From: Arthonia radiata
Taxonomy: Eukaryota; Ascomycota; Arthoniomycetes; Arthoniales; Arthoniaceae
Direction: 5' to 3'
DNA: 64,000 nt
Assembly (NCBI GenBank): GCA_002989075.1
Contig: PSQN01000015.1
Location: 992,001-1,056,000, forward strand
How positions within the stretch are numbered: position 1 is the stretch's first letter; each line of letters opens with the position of its first letter. Below are positions 46,701 to 57,993 of this stretch, one piece after another. The translations under genes and the position numbers were made by a program. Below the pieces are notes generated by a model, which saw only the letters and a list, made by a program, of their open reading frames with translations, did no database searches and was not told where the DNA came from.

Positions 46701-48558
46701 GAGCAAGATAGATAACGACACGGCCGAGACAGAGGCAGATTCTCACGAGCGTGCGAAAGCTATGCCTATTACTAGCTCAAACATGCGGCAGGCTCGCTTC
46801 GTACTCATTCCTGTAGATCCACCCAACATCGCCAAACAGAACAACCCGACAGGCGAAGAGAATGACGAAGAGCTCCGCTTGGATGGTATTCGCAAGCTTA
46901 CTACATTATGGCAGAACAATCGATATGTTCCGCCAGAGGACGAGAAATATCTTGCCCGATGGATTGGGCCCAAAGACGAACTCAATCCATTGGCAATTGA
47001 ATATCAGACCATGGACCCATCGGCTATCGTTGCCGCCGGCTTTGAAAGCCGCATTCTTACTGAGGGCGAAGGTACAACTGCCATCACACACCTTTTCGAC
47101 GAAGACGAGCAGTACAGCACCTCCCACGTTGACTTGCAAAAGCTTGCTGCTGAGCTGCAAGGAGATCGTGGGGTCAATGTACGTTCAAGGTCATGGCACA
47201 TTAAGAGGTATGAATACTGCTTTGTTGGGCATGATCTCATTGGCTTTCTGATGTTGCGGTTTCAAGATATTCCCAAGCGTGAAGAAGCTGTCGAGTTTGG
47301 CAACGTTCTCATGCGCAAAGGACTGTTCAACCACGTCAACAACAAGCATCAATTCCGAGATGGCAACTACTTCTTTTCAATTTGCAAGGAGTATCGCGCA
47401 CCAAAGGAGGAGCCGAAATCAACTTGGTTCAATGTGCGGAAGGCGCTAACCTCAGTACCTGCGACGCCCATGAGCGATGCACCCCGAGAGCCTGTGGATC
47501 TCTTTGCCGTCCATGCAAACAGTGGGCTACCCAGACGGCCCAAAGTGATCCTTAGTGGAACCATACAATACGAGGTTGATCCCAAGCACATCAGCACTAG
47601 GCCTGAGATAATCACAATCCACTACGATCGTCTCCACAATCCAGACAATGCATTTCATTTCATGCTTGAGTGGACCAATGCGACAGCAAAGCTTGTCGAA
47701 GATGCACTGAGCTCATGGGGAGGCACGGTCTCTCGGTACGGACTGAAGCTTGTTCGAGTCCCCATTGCTGAGGTTGTGAGAACACCCCAGGTTAATCCCT
47801 TGAGGACGCCGTATACAGTAGAGATGGCTCGCAAAGCAGCTCCAGCTCCGTCGATAAACGTCACTGACGGTCCGGCACTCAGGCCTATGAAGACTAGCAG
47901 CGCTAAGCACTTTCAGAAAGCGCTACTGAAAAAGTTCGATTTCGTGCTTGACTTTGAAGCATCCTCAAGCTTTCCTCTGGATGTTGATGTTACCTACTCC
48001 TACGGACAGGACGACTTTGAATACGATCAGTACGTTCATCGATCTGGCCTGCTCCTTGCGCAGATTGTTGATGACTGGAAATTCATCATCCTAGCCAATC
48101 GACTCTGCAGCAGTCGTATGGGCACGCATCGAGTGATCCGCACGGCAGCAAGTCACATTTTTGAACGGACCAAAGGCTCGTCGATGCCACGCCCAAGTAG
48201 CGTCGCAGCATTGTCGACGATGACTGAAGGCACATCGTCGCCCGTCACTTCCCCTCGTTCGGCGCGTGCGAGCCAGCCACATTCCGAGCGTCACAGCCAG
48301 AGTACAAGCAACACAGGGCGACGGATCTCTACTCGACCATTTGGCAATCCTGGCGAGCAGCTATTGATCGACTTTGAGGCTTTCTGCAGTGACGTAGATG
48401 CGCTACGCACATTCTACGAAGAAGTCAGCAAGCTCCCTCCGGAGAAACCAACACCGGCTCTGAGCGCTATCAGTGCTGCACAGACGCCAAGCTTGAGAGC
48501 CAGCATACCCAATCTAGACCTCCCTGAGGCATTCGACAGGGGGTCCACCGCGATCTGA
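43757..48558 (+). CDS. IML1: Iml1/DEPDC5-like GATOR1 (SEACIT) subunit, TORC1 inhibitor
   Basis: Iml1 is the GAP-bearing subunit of the vacuolar GATOR1/SEACIT complex that turns TORC1 off when amino acids are scarce. Exons 43757-45336 and 45411-48558 (74-bp intron, phase 2) give 1575 residues. The N-terminal region starts directly at the conserved CTLWIHD (residue 10), so a little N-terminal sequence may be missing or encoded by an upstream exon. Recognisable parts: the Iml1 N-terminal domain, the SABA-like region (LFLGSIRIVVKKLFVDG, FILGLQVSREML, WTKAADFV), a Ser-rich linker at about 540-720, a DEP domain at about 1114-1187 (YCFVGHDLIGFLM ... KGLFNHVNNKHQFRDG) and the C-terminal domain (HFMLEWTNATAKLVEDAL). 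No catalytic residue is assigned. Confidence 0.94.
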
Positions 48559-49050
48559 TGGACTACATTGTCCGTCTTCGGCGAGAATGAAAAGTTGAAT
48601 AAAACGAGCCGGGCCAGGGCACCACGCGTGCTCTAAATAGCCCACATCGACGTGGAATGGCTGACCAAACAAAGGTTACCTGAGACTCGGGAGTTCTGGT
48701 ATAAACTGTAGGCTCCGCAGAACCTCATTTGTTTCGGGAAAGAAGACTGTACTCGGCCATTTAATCTGACTTGGGCATTACTTAGCATCACTCGTATCGT
48801 AGATTGTGTGTGATCATCGTCAGATTATGTTCTCCTCCCCTTCTTTGTTAAGGACCGATTCCATGCTCGAGGGTCTACCCTGTCCCCTATCTCCACCATC
48901 AGGCGCGTCTTCAACATCTCTCCCACGGACTATGAGACATCACACACTCAGATATAGTACACAGATCATCTTCCGGCCATTGAGGCCCTTGAGAGCGATT
49001 CGCAGCAACCATGAACTGTTTCGATCACCCTCTCGCCGCCACATTCACCT
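48559..49050. other. Intergenic between IML1 and the decayed radical-SAM gene
   Basis: No gene is recognised; presumably the IML1 terminator and the former promoter of the pseudogene. Confidence 0.4.
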
Positions 49051-50104
49051 CGCCCCACCGTTCGTCCTCGAAGACCCTTACATCCCTCGCTATGCCTCGC
49101 TCCCCAGCATCGATGCCTCCCGCAAACGCTCCCCCGCCTTCCCGCATCTGCGCAATTGCAATCTCTCCCCGCGTCACTGCTCCGTAGACCGCCTCCAGCG
49201 CGCGGGCGCCTGTCTTATCCAAGGCACCGCCGCCCGCGCCAGCACCATAGCCCCGCACTTCGACGAGGAACCCTGCATATAAGGCCACCGCGGCTCCGGC
49301 GCCATCTTCTCCTTCGCCTGTAATTTGCGCTGCGTTTTCTGCTAAAATAACGACATTGCGCACACGGCTGCTGGACAGTCGCTGGAGCCGAAGAGCTAGC
49401 AGATTGGATGGTGAAGTTGCAAGATTTGGGGAATGTGCATAATATCAAGTTATCAACTTCGTGACGCCTGAGCATGTGGTTCCGCAGGTTGTGCTTGCAG
49501 TACTTGATGCAAAGGAGAAGGGGCTGAATGTGCCGGTTGTGTACAACACGAGCAGCTATGACAGTCTGGGGCGTCTGGAGCTGCTGGACGGACTGGCGGA
49601 TATGTATATGCCGGGCTTCAAGGTTTGGGAGGCAGGCACGGCAAAGCGGTTATTGAAGGCTGAGACTACAGGGAACATGCGGCCGATGAGATCGAAGCTA
49701 TGCATAAACAGGTGGGCGATCTGTGTTTCACTCCTGATGGGCTGGCGAAGAGTGGTGTGCTTGTGAGGCATTTGATCATGCCGGGCTTGGAAGACGAGGG
49801 CAGGGAGATCATGCCATGGATTTCGCAAGAGATGAGCCGGGATATGGTGGTGCACGTTATGGAGCAGTATTATCCAAGGGCGCATGTGGGTAAGGAGAAG
49901 AGGAGGCGGAAGGGGGAGGACCAGAGGGTTGTGGATCCCGGGGACGTACCGGTGAGCGCGGAGGCGGCGAGGAAGGAGGGCAGGTATGAGGAGGTTAATC
50001 GTGCGGTGAAAGAGAAGGAGGTTGGAAATGGGAAGAAGGCAGCGGAGGAGGCGGGATTGTGGAGGTTTATCGAGGCTGCGAAACATGGTGGCTTCAACAT
50101 TTGA
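49051..50104 (+). pseudogene. Decayed PflX-like radical-SAM protein gene
   Basis: Homology to the PflX/pyruvate-formate-lyase-activase-like radical-SAM family is spread over three frames. Segment 1: PPFVLEDPYIPRYASLPS, then PHLRNCNLSPRHC, TIAPHFDEEPCI, a stop (TAA 49280-49282), GHRGSGAIF, the cluster motif CNLRCVFC (C-x3-C-x2-C) and a second stop (TAA 49343-49345) where Q is expected. Segment 2 (frame change near 49389): EELADWMVKLQDLGNVHNI. Segment 3 (after an apparent 8-base insertion at about 49447): NFVTPEHVVPQVVLAVLDA ... YMPGFKVWEAGTAKRLL. Segment 4 (frame change near 49661): EAMHKQVGDLCFTPDGLAKSG to the natural end AAKHGGFNI. A cysteine of the N-terminal CxxxxC pair also reads Ser. Introns cannot explain these shifts. 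I infer a genuine, fairly recent pseudogene between intact neighbours. Confidence 0.8.
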
Positions 50105-51599
50105 CGTATATTCTGTCACGATAATTTCCAACGACGTAATACGAGACCTTGAAGCGAGAAAAACTCCCCTGCAACAAATGTATCCAGCTGGTCTTACACC
50201 TTTGCCCTGATAATGGTCGCCGCCGTCACAAACATGGGTATTCCCATGAGAGTCCATAATTAGGCTGATGGCACGCAATGACCGCTAAAACGCGTGTTTT
50301 TAGTTGCCTTGAAATGTGCTGACGCGTCCGGTCCGAGCGGTTCTTTTGCAGATTTCTTTGCTTTCTGCAGCTCCTCCTCTTTGCCATCCTCATCGACCGG
50401 CATCGACTTGTACCGTCAGACTTCGCGACTGCTTGGCCGGAGTCATATAGTCTGGGAAACGCGGGTTGACTCGAAGCCAGCCAAATTGGGACGACACGCT
50501 CAACAGCACTGCATCAATCAGCTCGGGAATGTTGTTTTGCTAACGTTGTCGAAAGTAGCGCCAAGAAACAAGATAAGACTATGCTGGGGGAAACCCAGCT
50601 GCATCTTCCGATCAACGTAGAACCACATGTGTCGAGCTTCTGAGCCAGCACGCCCGTTCTTCATCGAGTCAAAGCTCTAACGAAGCAGCAAGAGCGCAGA
50701 AATCGTTTGTGACTTCACACCACAGTGACGTGAACGCATATACCTTCAAGAATTGATAGAGCCTTCTCCGCTGTGCATGTAGGATGTCAGTCCCCCATCA
50801 TGCGTGCCTCAATCACATGTACGCGTCCGTCCCTTGGGATCCTGCACATAGCTACATCGCGAAGTCTACGCAGAGACGGTGCACGGATGGCATACACCCA
50901 CGGGTCTGCCATGGACGGGCTGTCACCAGCGTCGTCAATATCTTCTCGGATCCTCACCACTTCTCGGCTAGTCGCAAGCTGTCCGGCCGACGGCAACTTG
51001 ACCACGGCGTCCAAGCCGGCACCTGGTTGCTATAAGCGAATGCCTCCGTGCCTGGTGTTGCCGAGCAACGGTGGCAGCGGTGCGATGTGCGTACCTTCCA
51101 ACCTCGGACACGTGATGTTGGTTGACACTGTCACCATGCATCCTCACCTTGGGTATCATCAAGATGAGTACCCGTCTCACCCTTAGCGTCAGTCGCATGG
51201 GTTTTTAGTAGCGATCCTCTCTCCAGAGTCTCCCTCTCGATTTCTTCCCACACCGCAGACCCTTCTCTTCCTTTCTTGACTTCACTCTCCTATCCTACCA
51301 TCTCCTCTACCCTTCTTGAGCATTGGATCGCTTCAGCGATCACAAAACACACGGCTACGCATTTGCGACGCAGCAGCCAGCTATAAACCTCTGCACAATC
51401 TCAACTATCATCCACGTCCACTGACTTGGCCTCAACAAAGTTGTGCATCTCAATACAGCTGAAGGTACGTCATGCTAATGAGGGCTCTTTTCTAATGTTC
51501 TCTCAAGCTGACCATTTCATTCACTGTAGCTGCTTCGACGCTCCTACCTTGCCTCCTCTCCAAGCCACGCCCGGGGACGGCCGTTGAATTGCGTGCACC
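50105..51599. promoter_or_regulatory. Intergenic and leader of the SNF2-RING gene
   Basis: A 5' leader intron is likely at 51465-51529 (GTACGT donor, GCTGAC branch, TGTAG acceptor). The region 51190-51460 is pyrimidine-rich. Two ACGCGT hexamers lie at 50289 and 50320. The doubtful coding stretch at 50787-51029 is listed separately. Confidence 0.4.
50787..51029 (-). pseudogene. Possible coding relic or exon of unknown protein
   Basis: An 81-codon stop-free stretch on the minus strand with coding-like composition: LDAVVKLPSAGQLATSREVV, then DDAGDSPSMADPWVYAI, then LRRLRDVAMCRIPRDGRVHV and a stop after MMGD. It is closed upstream by a TAG at 51030-51032. No upstream exon joins convincingly (the obvious GTACGC...TATAG pairing gives no start). 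I do not recognise a family; it may be a gene remnant or chance. Confidence 0.25.
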
Positions 51600-54500
51600 A
51601 TGGTCGCGAGTGATGACGAGCGCGAAGAATCTCCCGAAGTCGCTGAGTCCCAGCAGCCAATTGGCGAAGATGGCGCTGCCGAATCGCAAGAGCGCACTGC
51701 TAGTCCAGAGCCGGAGGCTGAATTTCAAGCGTCATTGGCTGCGACGCACGATGATGAAGAAACTACTCAATCGCAACGAGCTTCAGCCGCGAATGCTGCA
51801 GCCGAGCCTGGCATGCAGCGTTCTCCTACGCCAGGCGCTCTGCCTGAAATCCACGTCAGCGAGTCACCCGCACCTGAACCCTCGCAAGAAGATGGTATCG
51901 CGAATGATGGGGCCTCAACGGCAGACCCAAGAGCGAGCGTAGCGCCAGAAGAGCACTCCTCTCCCGCGCCACGGCCAACTGAAGATGCTGACTCTAATGT
52001 TGAAGCTGCAGCTGCTCATGAAGATGCTCGCGACAAGCAGCCGACCGTCGAAGATGATCCTGATGATCCGGCCTTCGAGTTCACCCACCGCGCGGAACCA
52101 TCTCCTCCGCCTCAAGCTACCTCCACCCCTGCACATGCCGAGACAGCTCCACAACACGAAGAAGACGATGACCCACTCGGTGTTAACCAGATTGATGACG
52201 TTGTCATGCGGAATGCCTTCGACGTCGGTCGTGGATTCCAAGGCGGTGAACCTGACGTTGACATTGACTTCTTGATGAACGCATACAGTGCTTATATTGA
52301 CAACCCTGATTGTCCGGAGGCTAACGGTGTCGTCCCGAATGAGCCTGATGGCGATATGGATATGGACGACATCGGCCAGCAGGTACTCGAGCAAGAGCAA
52401 GCCGAAGACGAACACAAGAGACTGGAAGGCGAGTACAGCCGCAAGAAGAAGCGCGGTCGGAATACATTCGAAGATGATGTTGCCCACTTACAGCGCGAGC
52501 AGCAGTCAAAGAAGCGCATGTTGATGATGCAGCCTACCGTGGAGGACTACGACTCGGATGCTCCTGACGATGATGCTGAGGGCGAGGGCGTTTTCGTACC
52601 AATGATTCACGAAGATGACATCCAAGATCCGATCGTAGTAGATGACAGTATGGACGAGGATGCTGGAAGACCGAAGCGTCGTGGTAAAGCCTCAAAAGCA
52701 AAACCTGCGAAAGCACCAAGCAAGAAAGCGAAAGGCGGCCGTGGGAAGAAGCCACTTCAACAGCAAGCACCCAGGGGCAAGAGACAGACCAAACAGCAGC
52801 AGCAGGCACAGAACAACTTGATGAACGCGGACAGTCTTGGCACCACCAATGTATTTGCTGCAGCGCAGATGAACAAGGGTCGTGCGGAGCAGCCACTCTT
52901 GGGCGCTAGCAAGAACAAGGACACAGCCATGAAAGAGCTTATCGCTAGCATTCCTGAGGAGGCTCTGTCCACGGCAAAGATTGATAAGAATCTGCTTGCA
53001 ATAGCTTCAAGGAAATTTGGTCGCCCCGGTATGTGTGCAGTTGACGATGGTCAGTGGCGCGTCAAAGGCACGAAAAGCTTGTTGTCGCATTATCAAATGA
53101 TGGGTTCGTCGTTCATGTGTGAGCGCGAAGCGACTGATCAGGAGACCAATCGACCTCTGAACAAGCCACCTGGAGGCCTTCAGTGCGATGCCATGGGCTT
53201 GGGCAAGACGGTCATGTCGATCGCTACGATCATGGCGGACAGATTCATTCAGCTGAGACAGCCAGGTAAAAAGAGAACAAAATCGGTGGCTGGCCTGAAC
53301 ACATTAATCGTCGCGCCGGCCAGCATATTACATCAGTGGCGTGATGAAATACGCAAGCATGCGGACGAGGCGTACTCTGGTAGCTCTACAATCTACACAT
53401 CGTCCACCAATGAGGACGAATTCGGGCTTTCTCAGCATGGCGTCGTCCTCACCACTTACCAGCAGGTCCAAAAGTCATATCCAAAGAAGGAATATCCACC
53501 TGGCTTGGTCACAGCAGATGCAAAGGAAAGCTGGTGGAATGAATACTTCGACGAACACAAGGGCTTGCTGCACACCATTAAATGGCGACGCGTCATCCTC
53601 GACGAGGCTACGGCCATCAAGAACTGGAAATCGCGGACTTCTGCGGCTTGTGCAGAGCTTCCGGGACAGTTCAGGTGAGTAAATTTCACTGCTGCTTCCT
53701 CGAATCCATTCGCTGACACCAATAGGTGGATACTAACAGGGACACCTGCAATGAACTCGCTTGATGAGTTTTACGCCTATTTTCGCTTTCTGCGCGTCCC
53801 CAACACTACCTCTTTCAAGCTGTTCAAGCAGAACTTTCTTGACGATGTTGACGGCAAAGACCGTCTGATAGCATATCTGCGGCCGCTAATGCTGCGTCGC
53901 ACGCATCATCACACACTGTTTGGCTCAAAGCTCCTCAACTTGCCCGAGCCAACCCAAGATACGTATCGTGTCACTCTCGACCCCCTTCATTGGGAGGTCT
54001 ACAAAATCGTGAAGGAGCGATTTGTTGAAAACATCAACATCATCGCTCGACGCGGCGACCTCAAGGCGAAGTACAGCAGTGTGCTGACTCTCCTGCTACG
54101 TTTGAGACAGTTCGTAGCACATCCGCTTCTGATCCAGGACTCGATTCGTGATCTGCTCGAGGACAGCGATTTCGAAAAGATCAAGGACAAGCTTGACGAA
54201 TTGGAGGATAGACGAGACACCGACGAACACCAGAAGCAAATTGTTCAGCATCTACGTCTGATGTTAGCGAATAAGGATACTCTGTCAGTATTGGAACCCT
54301 TGACGCCTATGAGATCCCCATTCCGCAACTCGCAGCAAGACTCTCAAGGTGAAAGAGCGTCTTCGCAGCAGCCGACTGAGATTGACCTCACAGGCGAGGA
54401 AAGCTCTCAGCCAGCTGCGAATGGTTCTACTGCAGAACGAATTGGTGGTGGTGACAACGCCGCAGGGCCGGCACCAAAACAGGCGGATCCGAAAGGCAAA

Positions 54501-55680
54501 GGCAAGGCGGCTAACGCTGGCCTTGGAGCAGCCTTTGGACTTCGTGATGACTTCTTCAAATTCATCAGTGAGCTCCGACAAGAGGGAAAAGTTCGTGAGG
54601 TTGGCGAGCGCATTACTTGTGCCCGATGCAACCAGATCCCCCAGCGTCCAACTGTCACAAGCTGCCAGCACACCTACTGCTTTGACTGCCAAGTAGCTGA
54701 CACCCAGGAGGCTGCTGAGCGGGGCAAGATTAACAAGTGCAAGCGTTGCGGTCTGCCATACACAGGCACAGAGCGTTACCGGTTCGACGAGTGGGAGCGC
54801 GGCGACATGCCCAAACAGGCTCCGCAGAACTCGCTGACTGGCCACTTCAAGAAACCCAAACCGAAAGACATTGTCAATCAGTGGATCGACACCAATGGCA
54901 ACATGCTCCCTTCGGCAAAAACCCAAGCTTTCAAAGCTCAAGTCCTCAACTGGTTCGAGGAGAATCCGAAAGTCAAGATTATCGTGTATACGCAGTTCAT
55001 CACTATGATGGAAATTCTGGCGAAGATCTGCGAAATCGAGGGCTGGAGCTACCTCAAGTACCATGGCGGCATGAGCACGCATGCGCGCAACGTCACTGTC
55101 GGTAAATTTGAGAAGGAGTCCTTCAACATCTTCTTTGCGACTTTGACTACCGGCGGAGTTGGCCTCAACTTGACTATGGCCACAAGGGTGCTGATGATTG
55201 ATCCTTGGTGGAATCAGGCAGTTGAGCAGCAGGCGTTCTGCCGCACCTACCGCCGTGGACAGGAGCAAAAGACCGGCATGATGCGATTTGCGGCCCGGGA
55301 CACGGTCGATGAACACATCCTGAAGCTCCAGGTAAGTCCAGAAACGAGAGCCCCTACGGTGTCTGAAACTGGTTCAGCAACCGCCAGCCAGAGGAACGCT
55401 CCGCCGGCGCTGCCAATTTCGGCCCTTTTCTGACCCAGAAGCCTTTGCTGACATTTGCTGTTTGTAGGAGCGCAAAGAGAAAGAAATCACCTCAGTCATG
55501 GGCGAGGAGCAAATCAAGAAACAGTTGGGTATGGGCGATCTTATCCGCCTATTTGGCCCCGTTGGTGAGGATGAAACGGGCGAAGCCTTCATCTACCCCG
55601 AGCAGAGCCAGCGACGTGGTCCAGCTCGCTGGGTGGCGACTGATGAGACTGAAGCGATGGCGGATGCGACGGATCAGTGA
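51600..55680 (+). CDS. SNF2-family ATPase with embedded RING finger (Rad5/Rad16-type)
   Basis: A DNA-dependent ATPase, probably acting in DNA repair or chromatin. Exons 51600-53674, 53726-55331 and 55468-55680 (introns of 51 and 136 bp) give 1297 residues. Residues 1-420 are disordered and acidic with basic KKKRGR and KAKPAKAPSKKAKGG patches. Helicase lobe 1: AMGLGKT (K536), IVAPASILHQWRDEI, motif II DEAT (668-671) where most relatives have DEAH, and WILTGTPAMNSLDEFYAYF. A RING (CARCNQIP ... CQHTYCFDC ... CKRCG) sits between the lobes, as in Rad5, Rad16 and Uls1. Lobe 2: IIVYTQFITMMEIL, YHGGMS, TLTTGGVGLNLT, and WWNQAVEQQAFCRTYRRGQ. Exon 3 supplies the C-terminus ERKEKEITSVMGEEQIKKQL. Which of the three yeast proteins is orthologous cannot be decided by eye. 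Confidence 0.9.
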
Positions 55681-57108
55681 TCTGAGGTGGAAGTCATGAT
55701 GGGTAGTAGCTGGAGAGTGGACGATCGGGAGAGCAAGTGCATGGTGAGAGACAAGATGAATTGAATGGAAATTTGGGCAAGCGCTCTGGAATGGAGCGGG
55801 ATTGGGAGCCCTGCCAGCAATTTGTCTAAGTGAGGACTGCTCTTCCAGAGCAGCAAGTGTCTAGGATCCACCTTGCTGACTGTACAGAATGCGTCAGCTA
55901 TCGTGAGATGGTCTCCTTGCAGGCTTGATCTTCTAAGCGGCTGCTGCTTAACATCATCACGCTGCATTTCACTATGTATGGTAGCTATCATCCACTTTGT
56001 CATGCGGTCATAGCGCTCTCAATGTCAATCAGAGCACAAGCAATGCTTCAGTCACGTTTAAATTCTCTACCGTGGTAGCGCAAGTAGCGCCCGTTGTCAA
56101 GATTCGTCCCTTGGTTGTAACCGCTCGCCAGCTGTTCTTGCTCTTCATGCCACCTAATCGGAACCGCGAAGTGCTTTGCTCATTATCAGCGTCGAATTCC
56201 AGCTGCTGATACGACCGCCAGTCCACTCATCGCCTCCACTCTGTTCTACGTTCCTTCAGCTCAGGAGTCAAATCCCGAAGTGCAATGCCGCTGAATGTTC
56301 AGCAGGCTTTACTCTCTGTCTCCTCTCTCCGAGGCGGCGTAGACATCACGGCCGTCATCGTCGCCGTTTCGTTCGGACACACACAACCACCTCAACTCTC
56401 GTGATCACCTTTTGATGGCTCCACTTCTCCTGATTCGTCAAATATTAATCGTTGACTGCATCACTTGAGACCATGCATCTACTTCTTTCGCCTCCCATCA
56501 TGGGCCGAAAGCACGTCCCCTCTAAGTCTCTCGGCTGTCTACCACATATGCCACTTCTGTAGCATGCGTTGTTAGTCCTTCTTGCTGTCTTTACGCGCTG
56601 AGCTTGCCTGCTTCTCATTACACCTCATTGCGGAATACTTGGCTCAGAAACGTCTCGACTTTTTATAGCTTCGCCCCGGAAAGATCATGCTGCTTAGGCA
56701 TGTATGACTCCGTTCGCTTGCTACCGATTCAACACCTGCGCCAGAGCCTTACTTACACCGAGGACAATGCTCCTATTGCTGCTTCTGATGCCTACAATTG
56801 CTACCGCCGAGCGACTGTCAGGCCGGTACACCATCTTCTAGCCCCTGCGTGACTGAAGCACCATCAACATACAAGCACAACGGGGCCAAAAGCGGTCTTC
56901 CCCCACAGACCGCCACGCATTTGTCCACCTCATTCCCAACACAGGCAACGGTCATCCATATCACCACCTGTCAAACACCTCACATAACCCACCACCACAA
57001 CCACCCCAACATACTTCCATCCCATCCCATCCCTTCCTCCTCAAATACATCAAGCCATCACTCATCCCACCCTCCACACCCACCTCTCCGCCCTCAAAGC
57101 CGCGCACA
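55681..57108. other. Intergenic, nothing recognised
   Basis: About 1.4 kb with only short open frames. The last 200 bp are extremely C-rich (CCAACCCACCACCACAA-like), as in a fungal promoter/leader. Confidence 0.45.
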
Positions 57109-57620
57109 ATGGGCCAATACGGCTTCTTCTCCCCCCGCACAATGCGGCACAAAACAATCGACAACATCACCTACCAAGTCAGCCTCGACGACCTGCACAA
57201 TCTGCGCCCGGGCAAGTCGCGCCAAAGCCACAAGGACTTCTTCGACGCCATGCTCATCCCGCATCTCAGGGATGCGTGGTACGAGCGCCACACCGAGAAG
57301 TTCGAGCGCGTGAAGGTCGTGTGAGTGTCGCGTTCGTCTCCGCAATAATACAATTGGGTTGATAACCTGGAGGGGACACGGAGACGAGGGGATGTGGAGA
57401 CGAAGCTGCAGGGTGCTGACGCAGACGCAGGGACATCGAGACAGACGGGCGCGACAGAAGCACGCTGATGCACATGGTCCCGCCGGCGACGGAGGAGATG
57501 CGGCATGTGTTCTACGTGACCCCTCAGACGGATTACTATGGTGCGTGGAGACGGTATTTGGGGGGGATAGAGCTGAAGTTGAGCAATACAATTTTCGCTG
57601 AGGGGTATATGCGGTATTGA
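57109..57620 (+). CDS. Small uncharacterised protein
   Basis: Exons 57109-57320 and 57425-57620, joined at a phase-2 intron (GTGAGT donor), encode 135 residues. Both halves are charged and coding-like: SLDDLHNLRPGKSRQSHKDF, MLIPHLRDAWYERHTEKF, then RRDIETDGRDRSTLMHMV and VFYVTPQTDYYGAWRRYLGG, ending GYMRY. The acceptor is doubled (CAGACGCAG), so splicing six bases downstream would drop two residues (RR to V-type change) without shifting the frame. No signal peptide, membrane segment or known domain is visible. The continuation of a good frame over the intron is the main evidence. Confidence 0.6.
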
Positions 57621-57993
57621 GTGTATGTATGCAGAATATTAAGTACGTGTGTGCGGATCAACCAAGGATTCTGTGTGACTAACCCCGATGTGAGATGTGC
57701 TGCAGATGGAGAGCGTGGGACTACAAGGAGAGTGCCTGGAATCAATCTTGCCGGGGCTTGGCCAGATAAGGATAGGCTGCATCTGGCGGAGCGATAGCTC
57801 TGGCGCACAGACTGCTTACTGCGCTCAACACATGGTCAGAAGACCGTATGCGTATGAGTGATGCTTCGTGCAGCTGAGAAAACTCAGAGATGCTGATCTG
57901 TGTCTTGCTGATATGTACGAGCTCTGGTTGGGCATACAGAGCTATGTGTATTGCACGATATATACATACCTCATACTCACACTAAGCGAACCG
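57621..57993. other. Convergent 3' spacer
   Basis: Lies between the 3' ends of the small gene (+) and RAD18 (-). Nothing recognised. Confidence 0.5.

Noticed and set aside
50773-51186. 137-codon plus-strand open frame upstream of the SNF2-RING gene
   Set aside because: Low-quality composition; the opposite strand is the more protein-like one.
54285-55316. 343-codon open frame on the minus strand opposite the SNF2-RING gene
   Set aside because: The plus strand encodes lobe 2 and the RING of the ATPase with conserved motifs; the minus frame has no recognisable domain.
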